From contig BBXU01000292.1 of NCBI GenBank assembly GCA_001598975.1, positions 23,589-87,588 on the forward strand: DNA of 64,000 nucleotides. Direction: 5' to 3'. Below, in pieces: positions 47,848-59,845 of the stretch. This stretch comes from Parachlorella kessleri. Taxonomy: Eukaryota; Chlorophyta; Trebouxiophyceae; Chlorellales; Chlorellaceae. Each line of letters opens with the position of its first letter. The first letter of the stretch is position 1. A program made the position numbers and the translations under genes. The notes below the pieces were generated by a model. That model made no database searches. It was given only the letters and a program-made list of their open reading frames with translations, and had not been told where the DNA came from.

Positions 47848-50800
47848 ATGGAGAAGTTCCAGGAGACAGGGGAGCACCCGGAGCTGGAGGCGGCCCGGCA
47901 GCGGGCAGCCAACGCAGTGCCGCCCCTGCCAGAGAAGAGCACCCTGCGACCCTACGTGTTTTTCGACTTCCACGTCAACAAGAACCCTGCAGGTGTGGTG
48001 ACAGTCCGCTGCAGTCAGTGCTCGCCGGCTGCCTGCGCGATGTGGTGCAAGATTGAGTGGCGTCATGGTTGGAAGGGGTGCGGGGGGGTGCCGGAGTGGT
48101 CGGGGGCTGGAACTGGCCCCTTTCTTGCCAGCCTGTGTTTGGGAGACAGGAGCATGCTGCATATGGCAGCCGCGCATTGGGGCGGTAAGGGCGAGGCTTG
48201 ATTATTGAACCCCGTAGCATTGCCTTGCTGCGCGGGGGTATAGTTTAGCAGCCAGGGTGGGGGTTGGAGGGGACCATGCTAGGGTACACAGGGGCGCAAG
48301 CAAGTATTTCCCTGAAGCATAATCCACACTGCGAAATAGTCACACGCTCACCGCGCAGAAGGTCTGTGGCCAGCACCTCAGCCTATGGCAGTACGACACC
48401 CACTCCCTTGCTGTGCCGTGCCCCAGGCCGCATCGTGATCGAGCTGTTTGATGACATAGCCCCCGTGGCGGTCAGCCACTTCCGCAACCGCTGCTCGGAG
48501 GGGGCGAGTGATACCTTCAAGGGCACCGCCATTTACAAGGTGCTGCGGGAGCAGGCCATCTTTGGGGGCAAGTCAAACAGGTAGGTAGGGAGTGATGTTT
48601 GGCATGGTGCGTTGTCAAGGGGCATCCTTGCGGCATGCCAGCTGAGTTGCCTAGCGGCTTGGCTCCGTGGGTGCCATTCGCTGGGTGCTGCTGCGGTACG
48701 GCTGTTCCAGTGCTGCCTCGATGCCCCTAGAACATGGCTGTGCCCGCGAAAAGCGGATGCCAACACCGTGCTGGTGTGCTGTGCTGTGCGGCGCTGGAGG
48801 GTATTCTAGTTGCAGTTCTGCATGCTGAAAACAGCACCCAAACTGTGTCCAGGTACCGGGGCGGGGTGCACATGAGACAGTATCCTCAGCTGCGTCACTG
48901 CCAGCGGGGGGCAGTGTCGGTGTCGCTGACCGGTGATGAGTACCTTATAGCACTTACCCGATGCCTACACAGAGATGATACACACCAGGTGGGTCCGTGA
49001 GATTGCTGGCAGCTTTCGGGTGTCATACTCATGTGATGTGCTTTGTTCTTCATCTCGGAGGACCAGGTATGAAGCGGGTTGCACGGAGATGACGCACACG
49101 AGGCGGTGGGCAGGCGGGTCACACTGCCTGCAGAAGTTTCCTTGTCGGCTGAAGCAGCATGGATGGCTGTGACTGCTCTAGACTGGGAATGTTTTTTCCG
49201 TATTTTGGAGGTGGCTAAGCAGCCACAGGGCTAGCATGAACTGGTCTCTCATGTAGGGGGGACGACTGGCCTGGCCAGTGCCTACATAGGCATTAGGTAA
49301 CTTGGTTGTGAGTGCTGGTTCTTGGAAAACCAGTGTTGCGAGGGGCCCGCTGGCTTTGGGTGCGTGCTGGGTGCTGCGTATGGCCTTTGTCACGTGTGCG
49401 ATATGCCTCCTGGTGCCTTCCCTGTGACCTTAGCAGGCAAAGCATATCCTGTTCATATGTCTCTTGGGGGGGATGACCCAAAAACCAGCTGGCAAGGGGT
49501 TTCTTGGCCCATGCTGCCTGATAATGACAGTCACTTTATGTGCGGCTTGGACCCTACGTCACTTTGGCCTACAGCGTTGTGGAGCGAGTATCATGCATCG
49601 TTGCAGGTGGTTGGACGGGTGTCAAGCGGGGACGACGTGCTGGAGAGGCTCAATATGCTCAGCACAGACTCGGATGACGCCCCCTACCAGGTACCCAGCT
49701 CCCACCCTTGTCCACCAGTGGTCGTCTCTCTGCCTGTCTTAACTATTGGTTGTACTCTTATTATTTGGAGGACTGGGAGGATGCGCTGCACGGAATCTAG
49801 TGGCGCATCTTTGCGGTGCGAGGGTTGCTGCCTTGCTCGGCCACACGGTGGCAGTGCCATGGCGCTGGTACAAAGGGCGCCACCGCAGGGTATGGCCGGA
49901 GGTTGCCCTCGTCGAAATGACTGTCTGCCATGATAAGGGGGTAATCTGGCCGGGCCTTCCATGCTGGGCCTGCAATGGTCTGGCAGCCTTGCCTCATCCA
50001 TCTTGGGCCATAATCGGGCATCAGATTCTTCATGCTCCATGGGGCCGCTTGGAACACCCCACACCCCCCCCCCCCCCGGCGCGGGGGCCTCAGTCTGCAC
50101 CATCCGCAAGCCCTGCTGCCCCTTGCTGTGCGGTGTAGAGGGTGACCATCGCGCGCAGCGGCTTCACCAACGCCGCCGGCACGTTTGAGGACTTTGACGA
50201 GGCCGGGGCGGGGCGCAAGAAGGAGAGCGCCGAGGAGGCCGCCCAGAGGCTCAAGCAGGAGGCCAGCCAGGCGCGGGCAGCACTCCAGTGAGTGGCGTGT
50301 GGATGTGGTCCTGTGTGCTGCGCTGCGCTGCGCTGTGCTGCGCTGCGCTGTGCTGTGCTGCGCTGCGCTGCATGTGCCCTTGGCAAGGTTGTCTTGGCGT
50401 TGCAGCAGCCAGGCGACGAGCCACCTTGCTGGCGTTTACATAAACCAGCGGCCGTCGTCTGACCGATGCAACGAGATGCTCCCTGAAACGGCGTTGTGTT
50501 GGGCTGCCTGAATTTTCAGCCTCATACCTAGCTTCTGTCTTTTGCCCGCCTTGCCCAGGGACGCCCTGCAGGCAGGCCTTGGCCAGAAGCGCAAGGCGGG
50601 GGCGCCTGCTGCGCGGGGCAGCGGCAGCGGTGCCAAGCGCAGCATGATGGACGCCATGCTGGGGGGCCTGAGCGAGGGGGACAGCGAGGATGACGAGGAT
50701 GACGCTGATGATGGCGGTGATGAGGGTGATGACGATAGTGGGGCGGCGGCTGGTGAGGGTGGCAGTCAGGAGGAGCGGGAGGTGGAGGACAGGGCTGCGG

Positions 50801-50925
50801 GAGGCGGTGAGCAGGGAGCGCAGCAGCAGCAGCAAGTAGAGGGACAAGGGGGTGAGAGTTGTGAAGGGCAGAGGCAGCAACCAGAGGTGATGCAGCAGCA
50901 GCAGCAGCAGGAGGAGGAAGAGTAG
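47848..50925 (+). CDS. Divergent cyclophilin-type protein with acidic/Gln tail (I3)
   Basis: Exons: 47848-47992, 48427-48580, 48853-48988, 49607-49690, 50139-50287, 50559-50925; 345 codons, phases consistent. Residues about 38-215 follow the cyclophilin fold: YVFFDFHV, GRIVIELFDDIAPVAVSHF, FKGTAIYKVL, RGAVSVSLTGDEYLIAL, HQVVGRVSSGDDVLERLN, RVTIARSG. The catalytic Arg of the usual HRI motif is Lys here (YKV). The usual Phe and Gln of the FMCQGGD loop are replaced (AIFGGK) and the Trp is missing; the active-site His (THQVVG) is kept. Proline isomerase activity is therefore doubtful; a binding or scaffold role is more likely. Residues about 235-344 form a Lys-rich patch, then Asp/Glu runs, then Gln runs. 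It may extend upstream into I2. Confidence 0.8.
50314..50370. repeat. (GCGCT/GTGCT)n pentamer microsatellite
   Basis: About eleven imperfect 5-bp units in the intron between exons 5 and 6 of the cyclophilin gene. Confidence 0.8.
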
Positions 50926-51976
50926 CCGCAGAGAGGTGGGGAGGTCAGCGCTGCCAGCGATCAGGCCGCAGCGACGGCGCCAGCCGGGCAGCACCAGCAG
51001 CCGCAGGCTGGAGCTGGCCAAGTGGACTGAGACAGCCAGCAGCCCTGGCCTTGGGCCTTTGCGCAGCATCCTGGAAGGAAATCGGACGGGCCGAGGCATG
51101 AAGAGACAAGCTTGACTCGCTGGGCCAGTTGCTGTGGCTTGCTCGCCTTGCGACCTGACTGTGAGCTGATGTATGGAGGTTTTACAACAAACTGGGAGAG
51201 CATGAATATCTCAATTCCAAGTATCGTAAGCGAAAAACGGGGATGCATCCGAGCATGTACAAGGGACAAGACATATGCACCCACCCAGTGATAGTGCTTA
51301 CCACGATGACAAGCAGGCCCCTGGATAGTGGGCACAACCACAATCGGCAGCAACCGCCCAGCCTAGCATATATCAAGGCATGGTTCCTGCGCTCTGCTCT
51401 GTCGCTAACACAGGAATGCCCGCCCGCCGGCGGGCGCATGCATTCCTCCTGCATATCTAGGAAACAAGCACTGGCCCGAGCCACTGCAACAGGCTGCCTC
51501 TGCAGACTTGTGCCGCTTTCACAAGTGCGTGCAATGTACACAGTCATCCACATCACCACTCTGCTCATGGTTGGATACGTCCAGGATGCGCACCCAGCCT
51601 TGGAAGTTTCCTCGCCATCTACCGCAGCAGTTCCCACACGTACCAAACAAACACACATGGCCTTACAAGCGTGCTGCTCCCAGCCACTGCTCTGGCAACA
51701 CCTCAGCCAGCCTTGTGTTGAGCCTTGCTTGGCAGCACTAAGAACACCACAGCTAGTCCCCGGGACAGGCCTACCGCTCACGTGCCGGCAAACGCAGGTG
51801 ACACCAGCTCCCACTACAGGCGCTTGTCTCTCTACACCACATATGACCCCACCGGTTCACAGCAATGTCCCGCGCCTGCTGGCAGTCATTGGCGCCGGCG
51901 CCTCTCCAACAACCCGCCATTCCAGCAAATCACCCACACCACTGACAACACACTGTCCAGCTCTCCCTCCTCGGGC
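50926..51976. other. Convergent spacer between I3 and J
   Basis: No supported exon. A complementary TGTAA at 51663-51667 is a candidate signal for J, 310 nt after its stop. No clear TGTAA was found for I3. Confidence 0.5.
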
Positions 51977-54900
51977 CTAGGGCGCTGGCGCCTGGGCAGC
52001 CGAGGCCTCCAGGTTACGCACGGCAGTCTGGTATGCCACGTCACCCGCCCGCTCCTCCTCCATCTGACGGATGGACTGGGCCAGGTCTGCCAGCTGGACA
52101 GCTGGCGCCTTGTCAGCCTTCTGGTCGGCGGTGGTACCTGCAGGCACAGGGCGGGGCGGGAGCCACGTCAGCTGCCAGCTGGTGCCCTGCCGTCAGGACG
52201 CTTTTGTTTTTCCCGCCCTTCTTCCCGCTGCGCACCGCGACATCCACATCCCTTACCCATGGAACAGCAACGCATTGAGAAAGTGAGAGAAAGAAGAAAA
52301 GCAAGAGGAGCAAGCCGCCCTTGCCTGTCACGGTGGCTGCAACCTCTTTGGCTGTCTCCACCGCGGTGGTGGCCATGACCTCGGCAGCCTCCCTGGCACG
52401 CGTCAGCACCCCCTTGTCCTCCCCTGCGGCACAGTGCTCGCGTGCCAAGTGTAAGAACCTCTGCCTACATTGGGGTTTCTATGCAACCGACGCAGCGCTG
52501 GCCGCCCGCCACGGTTGCTGGCCCTTCCTGAGACGTCGCATCCCATCAGACAGAAGCATTGTGTAGTCCAGACCTTTTAAGGCGCCCCTATTCTGGCACG
52601 ATTGGCTGCCTGGGTGGACGGCAGGTATCCACCCAGGCATTAGGACGCCCCCAAGCAGCACTGTCCCTTGGCAGAGGCGTGGTGAGAAGGGCACGAGGGA
52701 ACCATTTGTACGCCCGTGCTAGCTTGATTCGCCAAGTGTGGCCAGGTCCCCTTGGCGCTTCCTCTCAGCAGGCGGGGATGTCCGCTGCAAATGGCCAGCA
52801 GCACTGCATGAGCGGCTTGCCTGGTGCGCCCCCGCTTCCAGATCCCTCCGGATCCCCCCTGGGGGATCCTCCCGGCAGCCCCAGGGCGCCCGGCTCGTCG
52901 CCCAGCAGCTCCTCCTCCAGGGCCTTGGCACGATCCTGGGCATCCGCTGCGTCCGCTGCGCTGTCCCTGCTGCCTGCAAGTGCACCGCTTGCAAGGAGCT
53001 GGTCTTTCAGCAGAGAGAAACACAACAATAGAAGGGGAGAGGTCGGCCGGCTGGTTGCCAAGCTGAGAGACACAACATAAGAGGGCTGGTGCCCTGCTAT
53101 GTTGCACTGCCAGGAGAGGTATTGGGGGCGTGCGCAAAAGCCCAAGGAACAGTGTAAGAGCACTCCGGAGGATCCTACTGCGTGCAGGAGCGGAGAAAAT
53201 GGACCATAGCCAAAGTAGACCTTGAGCCACTGACAGTGAGGGCCATGATGTGGCTACCTAGGCAGGATCACAGCAATATGGTACTGTTACACTCCAAGCA
53301 GTTCTGTATATGCAGGCCTCCTAGTACAATCACTCACTTGGAATGTGAGGTGCGCCCCCGGCAGCCAGGCGCTGTGCAGAGCGGGCGGGGTAGTCGCTCG
53401 ACTCATCCACCGGCGCTCCCGCCACCCCCTTGCTTGGGGGCAGTCCTGCAGTGGGGAGCACAGGCAGGCGCACATGCTCGTCTTCTGGGATCTGGTGTGG
53501 AGCCGGCGCCGACGGACTGCTTTGAGAGGAGCCAGGGAGACTTGCACCCTGTTGGCGTATAGTCTTTCTTTTTAGGCAATTGCGTGCCGTGCCATGGTAG
53601 CACCGGACTCGGCCACCTTTGCAGTGCCTTCGCCTGCAAGTCGTGCCTCGCAGGGTTGCCCTCCATGCACACGTACTAACAGAAAACCCCCCCCCCACAC
53701 CCACCACCACCACCACCACACAATACAGACACACAGACACAGAGGGGCGCCCACATGCCACCACACTGTCACAAGCCAACCCCCACCCCGCCCCACCTGC
53801 AACAGCAACAACAGGGCTTTGTTGCTGGTGATGGTGCACTTCCTCCCCCTCTATGTCCAGCACCGCCCCCCTCACATCCTCGTCAGACTCGTAGCCCGAG
53901 GTACCCCCGGGCCCCTCCTCCTCCCCAGCTGAGCCAGACAGGGGGCCGCGTGCTGTGCCCGCTATGCCTGCTGGCGCTGCTCCCTTGGTCCCAGCGGCCG
54001 GCTGCCCAACCCTTACCAGCCCTGCTCGCACACAGGCAACCAGTGCCGGTGGTCGCTCCTTCGTGATGCAATTTTTCCAGGTAACAGTTGCTGGCTGTGT
54101 AACGGTTGCAAGACTGGGTATCATCTGAAGGGGCTGCGGTGGTCATCACATGCTAGCCAAAGGCATCCCACCGACAAGCTGCAGGTGCCGTGCAACCCTA
54201 CCTGCCCCCTCCTTGCCATCAGTCGCTGGCCTTGCCAGGGACCCGTTGTGCCCCTCAAGCAGCTGCGCCGCCTAAAGCCTGGCGAGCACTTGTCGTCAGA
54301 AAGCACGAGTCTGACCCCGCACCGCTCTTCGGCCGGTGGAAATGCTTATCTGCCCCCATCAGAAGGCCAAAGCACGCTTCTAGTGACCACGTGAAACTGA
54401 CCTGGAGACCCACCGGGGCGACCCAGGACCCCCCACACCCGCACCCACCCACCTCCAGTCAAGTAGCACCGGGAGGGTCCATGTCCACAGTTCAACCCAC
54501 CTGCCTGCGTGGCACCTCGCGCCCGGCATCTCCCTGCCTTCAAGCCCACAAATGTCTGTGCCATCTGCGGCCCCCCACCCTCCCTGTTCCCCACACACCG
54601 TAACACCGCCCCACCCACCCACCCATGGCCCAGCCCATCTCCCACCTATGCTGGTCCCTTCGCCCGGTGGCCGGGTGGGGGCTCCGCCCCCCCCGCCGCC
54701 CCCCCCTCCTCCTCCTCCCCCTCGTCATCCTCCAGGCTCAGCTGTTGCAGCCGGACCTCGCTGGGGCTCAGGCCTATTCTCAGCCTCTGCTGCGCTGCCC
54801 GGGCCTCGGCTTCGGAGACGGGCGTGGGCTGGGGCAGGGGTGGGGCCAGGCCCCGCAGGGAGGGAGAGATGAAGGGGCCTGCAGCAAGGTGGGGGAAAGG

Positions 54901-57474
54901 CGCAGGGGGCAGGGGGCAGGAGACACTGGTAAGGGCTCCTTACATGCAGGGGCCATAACTGCACATGCAATTTGATTGGTGGCCACTCCCTGACATGGTT
55001 CCCCTATACCTGCAGCGCAGCACCCCCTGACGTAAGCAATGACTGTGTGCTGGGAGCCAAACGCAGCCGAACCTTCCATTGCAGCAAAACACTGCAAGGC
55101 CAGCCCCGCTTACAGCTTGGTAGCCCCCTACTATTATAGACTGTCTAGGCTGTGTCATTTACTGACCCAGACTGTGTCGTTTACTAACCCAACCTGCCCC
55201 CCTCCCCAACACACACACACCCAAACCATCTTGCCCACCTCCTGTGCCCTCGCCCTCCCCGTCGTCCTCCTCCTCCTCTGGCTCTTCTTCCTCCACAGCC
55301 GCCGCAGGCGGCTCAGTCGGCACCGGCTCAGCTACCGGGTGGGGCTCCGCCAGAACTGGCTCCTCCCCCCCCTCCCCCTCCTCCTCGCTGATGTCTGACT
55401 CGCCCCTCAGCCTCTGCTCCGCGGCCCGGGCGGCGGCCTCGGAGACGGGGACGGGGGTGGGCAGGGCGGGGGAGAAGCCGCGCAGGGAGGCGGAGATGTA
55501 GGGCCCTGCGGCAGGGGATGACTGACATTGGTAAGGGCGACTGTACCTCACCCTCGCCCAAGGGGAGCGCTAGCCAAGCTGGCGCAGCGGGCCACATGCA
55601 GGGTGTAGTTGCTGGCACCTCAGGCAACCCAGAGTCATTGCAGGGCCCCAGGGGAAATGCACTGGTGGGGTGCAACTCACCCCTGGCCGCGCCCAGGGCC
55701 CTTGTTCATTAAGAAACAACCCTCGCACAACGGCGGAGATCAGTCGGCCCACCACGCCCGCCGTAGCTGCTGGGTCCCCGCCTGGTCGCACCCACCTGGG
55801 GGGAATGCCTCCTCCCCTTCCGCCTCCTCCTCGCCCGCATCGGGGACAGTCGCCTCCTGGCCCGGAGCCCCCGGCAGCCCCACCGTTGGCGTCGTGGTGA
55901 TACCCACGCCAGCACCAGCCTCCTCCGGCAACCCACCCCTGCCCCCTCCAGCCCCCCGCCGCCGCTGCCCCGACTCCTCTTCGCTGCTCTCCCCCTCGTC
56001 AGCGGTCAGGTCCTCCCTGAGTCTTGCCTCCGCGGCTTGGGCCTCGGACTCCGTCACCGGCACGGGGGTGGGCAGGGCGGGGGCGAGGCCGCGCAACGCA
56101 GGGGAGATGTAGGGCTGAGGGGAGCCTGCAGCATGCACAGCGGTGGGTAACTAATGTAGGCAAGGCGCGCATCGCGCCCTCCTTGCTAACCCTTGCTGGC
56201 CCTCTTGAGAAAGTGGCACATGCCAAGCTGGCAGTGTGGATGCCTATGCAGCAGGGCGCACTTGTTCTCCACCTGTTGCGGGCGTCCCGACATATCGCGC
56301 CAGGAGCCACCCGCAAACCGACCCCCATACCTAGCACCGCAACCTTGGTGTCAGCTTCACCCAGGTAGGCCAGAGCTTGGGGGATCTGATACCAGAGATC
56401 TTCACCTAGAGGTCCTTCCTCCTCTCCCTCCTCCTCCTCCGCCCCCGCCCCGGGCGCCCCTCCTGCCCTACCGGCAGCGGCAGCATTGCCCGACTCCCCG
56501 GGTACGTCCACGACGGCCATCCTCAGTGCCTTGAATGCCACGTCACCCATGACATGCACAGCAGCCTGCACCAGAACGACAAGAGAGATCACGCAAGTGT
56601 GAAGGGGCGGTGGTTGCCCCCACACCCTGGATGGCGCAGCCAGCATCCCCTACTAACTTCTGGAGTTGTAGGTGAGACTCTGTCTCCCATGCTCTTTTCA
56701 TAAGTGTTACTTCTTTACAACGAGTGTTACTTAAAGTACTAAATCCAAGGGCACCTAACCCCTTCGCCTGAGCTCTGTCGCCGCCATATGCACACCTGCC
56801 ATGGACCGGGGCTCACTCTACAAGTCGCCCGCGGGCCAGTCGAGCAGCTCTCCAAGCCCTACTAAGCAATGCATGATAGGCGGTGCTAAATCTAAAGAAG
56901 ACATCCAAATCAGAGGAGAGCTTGCCCACCTACCTCCGCTGCCTGGCTGGCCCTGTGCATCATGTCGCTCACAGCATGGCGCACGCCGCCTCCCTCCCGC
57001 CCTTCCACATCCATCTCATGCAGCGACTGGCCGCTCGCGGTCTCTTGGATCACCTGCAGCCAACAGTGGCAGATAGCATGTTGGCCCAACCCAACCCAGC
57101 AACACCTACCCGCAGCAGGCAGCAGGCATCCGCCGCCCGCCCGCCCCCCCCCCCCCCTCTCTCCTACCCCCCTACCACCTAGCCACCTCACCGCCCACCC
57201 TACCGACCACCACCACGCCAGAGCAGCCGCCCGTCTCATCACCCACCTCCCCCACTTGTTCCCTGCCGGGATCCACCGCCTCCAGCGCTCCCTCCACCAC
57301 CCCAGACAGCGCCCGGCGCAGTTCGCTCCCCTCGGCCTGCACGCCCTCGCCGCCGCCAGGGGCATACACCCCCTTGGCTGCCGCCACCGGCGGTGTTGCT
57401 GTGGTGCCGCTAGTGGGGCTAGGGCCGGGGACCGTCTTGGCGCCCAGGCTGCCAGGGGGTGCAGTGGCCTGCAT
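51977..57474 (-). CDS. Acidic Ala/Glu-rich protein with three repeated exon modules (J)
   Basis: Exons (complement): 57247-57474, 56934-57053, 56331-56565, 55796-56125, 55239-55505, 54646-54878, then two less certain ones near 53800-54040 and 53338-53555, then 52821-53003, 52325-52423, 51977-52137. The start is ATG 57474. Exons 4, 5 and 6 each open with the same module: PYIS or PFIS, LRG, P.LP.P.PV, E.EA.AA..RLR, followed by an acidic stretch. The repeat exons are bounded by phase 1 introns. Exon 6 is one base short of phase agreement (8-G run near 54690-54705) and as read runs into TAG. Introns after 52821 and 52325 start with GC. The C-terminus has helical text (LADLAQSIRQMEEERAG). No family was recognised; mostly disordered, location unknown. 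Confidence 0.65.
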
Positions 57475-58291
57475 GGCAATCCAGGCAGGGAGCCATTCGC
57501 GTTAGGACCCTCCTACAGTCAACCTAGAGGGGTGGCAACAGGCGGTGGGCAGCAGATCACTGCTCCCTCCCCTTGCGATTGAGAAGTGTGATCTTACGGT
57601 TTCTGGATATACGGTCGTCATCGAGCAGTGAAGGTGCTCCCTACGAGTGCCTGCAACCCCTCTGCCTGCTACTCCCACTCCACAATGTGTTGTCTGCGCT
57701 GTGTGACACTCAAGGCCTAATAAGTCTATCGGATGGCAGGTCCCGAAATACAATCGTGTTACCGAGACCCTTTGCTGGTTTTGGGCAGCTTCCGTGCCAC
57801 GTAGGAATGACACTCTGGAGCGCGGCGCGCCAAGAGGAAATGGCAACTGTGTTGTCCTGCCTGTTCTTGTTCACCGTGGCAGACAATTCGAACTGAGTGT
57901 CGCGATTATATGTAATGATGCATTGGTGCGCACTGGAGCTTCATCGCTTGAGGCTAAGGGCTCTGGAGGGTGTGTCCTGCACTTGCCCGCATGCCTTGGA
58001 CGGGCGGTTTGCTGCAGGTCCCTGCGTCTGCGACATTCCAAGGCCAGCAGAAACTTCATAACAAAATGTCCAACTTGTCTCGCATAATCTATCAAGATTT
58101 CCCAACCTCACACAAGAACCTCAGAACCAACCAAACATTACGCATGCACACTCCGGCACCACCCTCAGCCCGCCGCGCAAAAGCCCAGTTACACAATACC
58201 CCTTGCAACACCACCCCAACAATGTCACATCTCAACAAGACACAGCCCACACACCACACACATGCGTGCGCGCACACAAATGCCACAGAAA
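57475..58291. other. Spacer between K and J (same strand)
   Basis: Should hold the K 3' UTR and the J promoter. Complementary TGTAA lies at 58189-58193, about 100 nt after the K stop. No exon is seen. Confidence 0.5.
58189..58193 (-). terminator. Polyadenylation motif TGTAA for gene K
   Basis: TGTAA on the minus strand 99 nt downstream of the K stop codon. Confidence 0.5.
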
Positions 58292-59800
58292 TCACAGCAC
58301 GGCTGACTGAAGGTCCTCAGGCCTCCCTCCATTGCCAGCTGAGCCCCCGCCCCCCTCCAGAGCCTCCACTAGCTCCTGCTCATACACCCCCGCCACGGTG
58401 TCGTGGTCGCCCCCGTACAGCAAGCCGTGGGTCTTCACTGCACCACCTGGGCCTTGGCCCTGGCCCGCGCTGTCCCCCTCCTCCTCCTCCTCCTCCTCGA
58501 CCCACTGGCTGGCCTGGGGCCCGGAGGGGGCCAGCGCCCCGCCCGCCGCGGCGTCGGCAGCCCTGGGGGTGGGCACGTCCTCCGCGGCGCGGGCAGCGGC
58601 CGCGTGGCCGCCGCGAGCCCCTGCAATTAAGGCCAAGCAGCAATTATTGTGGGTATTGGAGTCGGCTGTGCGGTGGCTTGGGGTGCTTCCCGCCCCCCAC
58701 CTTAGGCTCGACCTGCATGCCATCTGCAGCACCTTTGCACTGATGCAATGGCCACATGCAAGCCACATGCGTACCCCTTCCCTGGTGCCAGGCGGCAGCC
58801 CAGCCCACCAAGGCGTGCGCAAGTGCAACATGCCTGCACTGCTGGTGTCCAGGTACCTGCATGATGAGCGAATCCCCCCAGGGGCGCTATGCCTGCACAT
58901 GACACTTGCGCTGCCCCTTTTACCTGGCACCCCAGCAGCAGCATCTGCCTGATCCTCTAGCATCTCCATCTCGGACTCGGGCACCACGCCGGGGGACACA
59001 GCGGCCGCACCTGTACCGAAGGCTAAGGGCAAGGGCCGGGGAGGGTGGGGGGGAGCGAGGATCAGCATTGGGCTTGCTAACCCACTGCACCTCCCAGTGC
59101 AAAACCAATGCGCACGCTTCACCGGATATGCCTTTAACATACAAAACACCAGGTGTGACTCGCCATTGATGGCGGCACCGCAGCGGTCCCTCAGATTTCA
59201 TGATTTTGCTTCATAACAGCCTACCCCTAGGCCGGCTGGCAGTCCCCATTTGCATGCCTGCCCACCAAAGATCAGCCGACTGCACTGAGCAAGACCTCCC
59301 CCAGCTGCCTTGGCACATGCTAGCTCAGGTTGGGCCCTCCCTTGTGGGGGCCTCCACGGCTGCAGGGTCAGGTGGCAGTGTTACACGTTTTTCCCGCCAC
59401 CACTGGAAGGAAATAGCCAAGACAGAATGCCCCCCCCTGCCCCCCGGAGGCTCACCGCTGGATAGGAGCAAGCCGAGCGCCGCAACCAGCAGCGCGGCGA
59501 TGCCGCTCAGCAGCAGGCCGGGCGCAAACTCTGCCAGGACTGCAAGGGGCAGGGCACGGGGAGGACCCGCCTTGGCCTCCGTGGGATGCGCAGAGCTGAA
59601 GGTGGGGGTCTGCTCCGAAGCTAGAAGTAGCCAATCACAGTAGCGGACCTTCCTTGGCGCCTGGGGTTGTGCTTTGGCAGCCTCGCTGCATACACCCCCC
59701 TGGCTGCTAGACGCGCAAAGAAACAACCCCACCCACCAGACCCGGCTACTGAAGCTACCCGTTCGTCAGTCAGCCACTGCAGAAGTGCTAGACCATCCGA

Positions 59801-59845
<45 letters not shown>

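Noticed and set aside
49437..49606. Extra cyclophilin exon read through from 49437
   Set aside because: Its phase does not fit the previous exon, while skipping it joins THQ to VVGR exactly as in the family.
51243..51980. 245-codon plus-strand frame downstream of the cyclophilin
   Set aside because: Its composition looks like spacer, there is no homology I recognise, and it overlaps the 3' region of J; no splice or start context supports it.
59801..59844. CRISPR-like or structured repeat array
   Set aside because: It is a plain tetranucleotide microsatellite with no spacers, in an intron of a eukaryotic gene.
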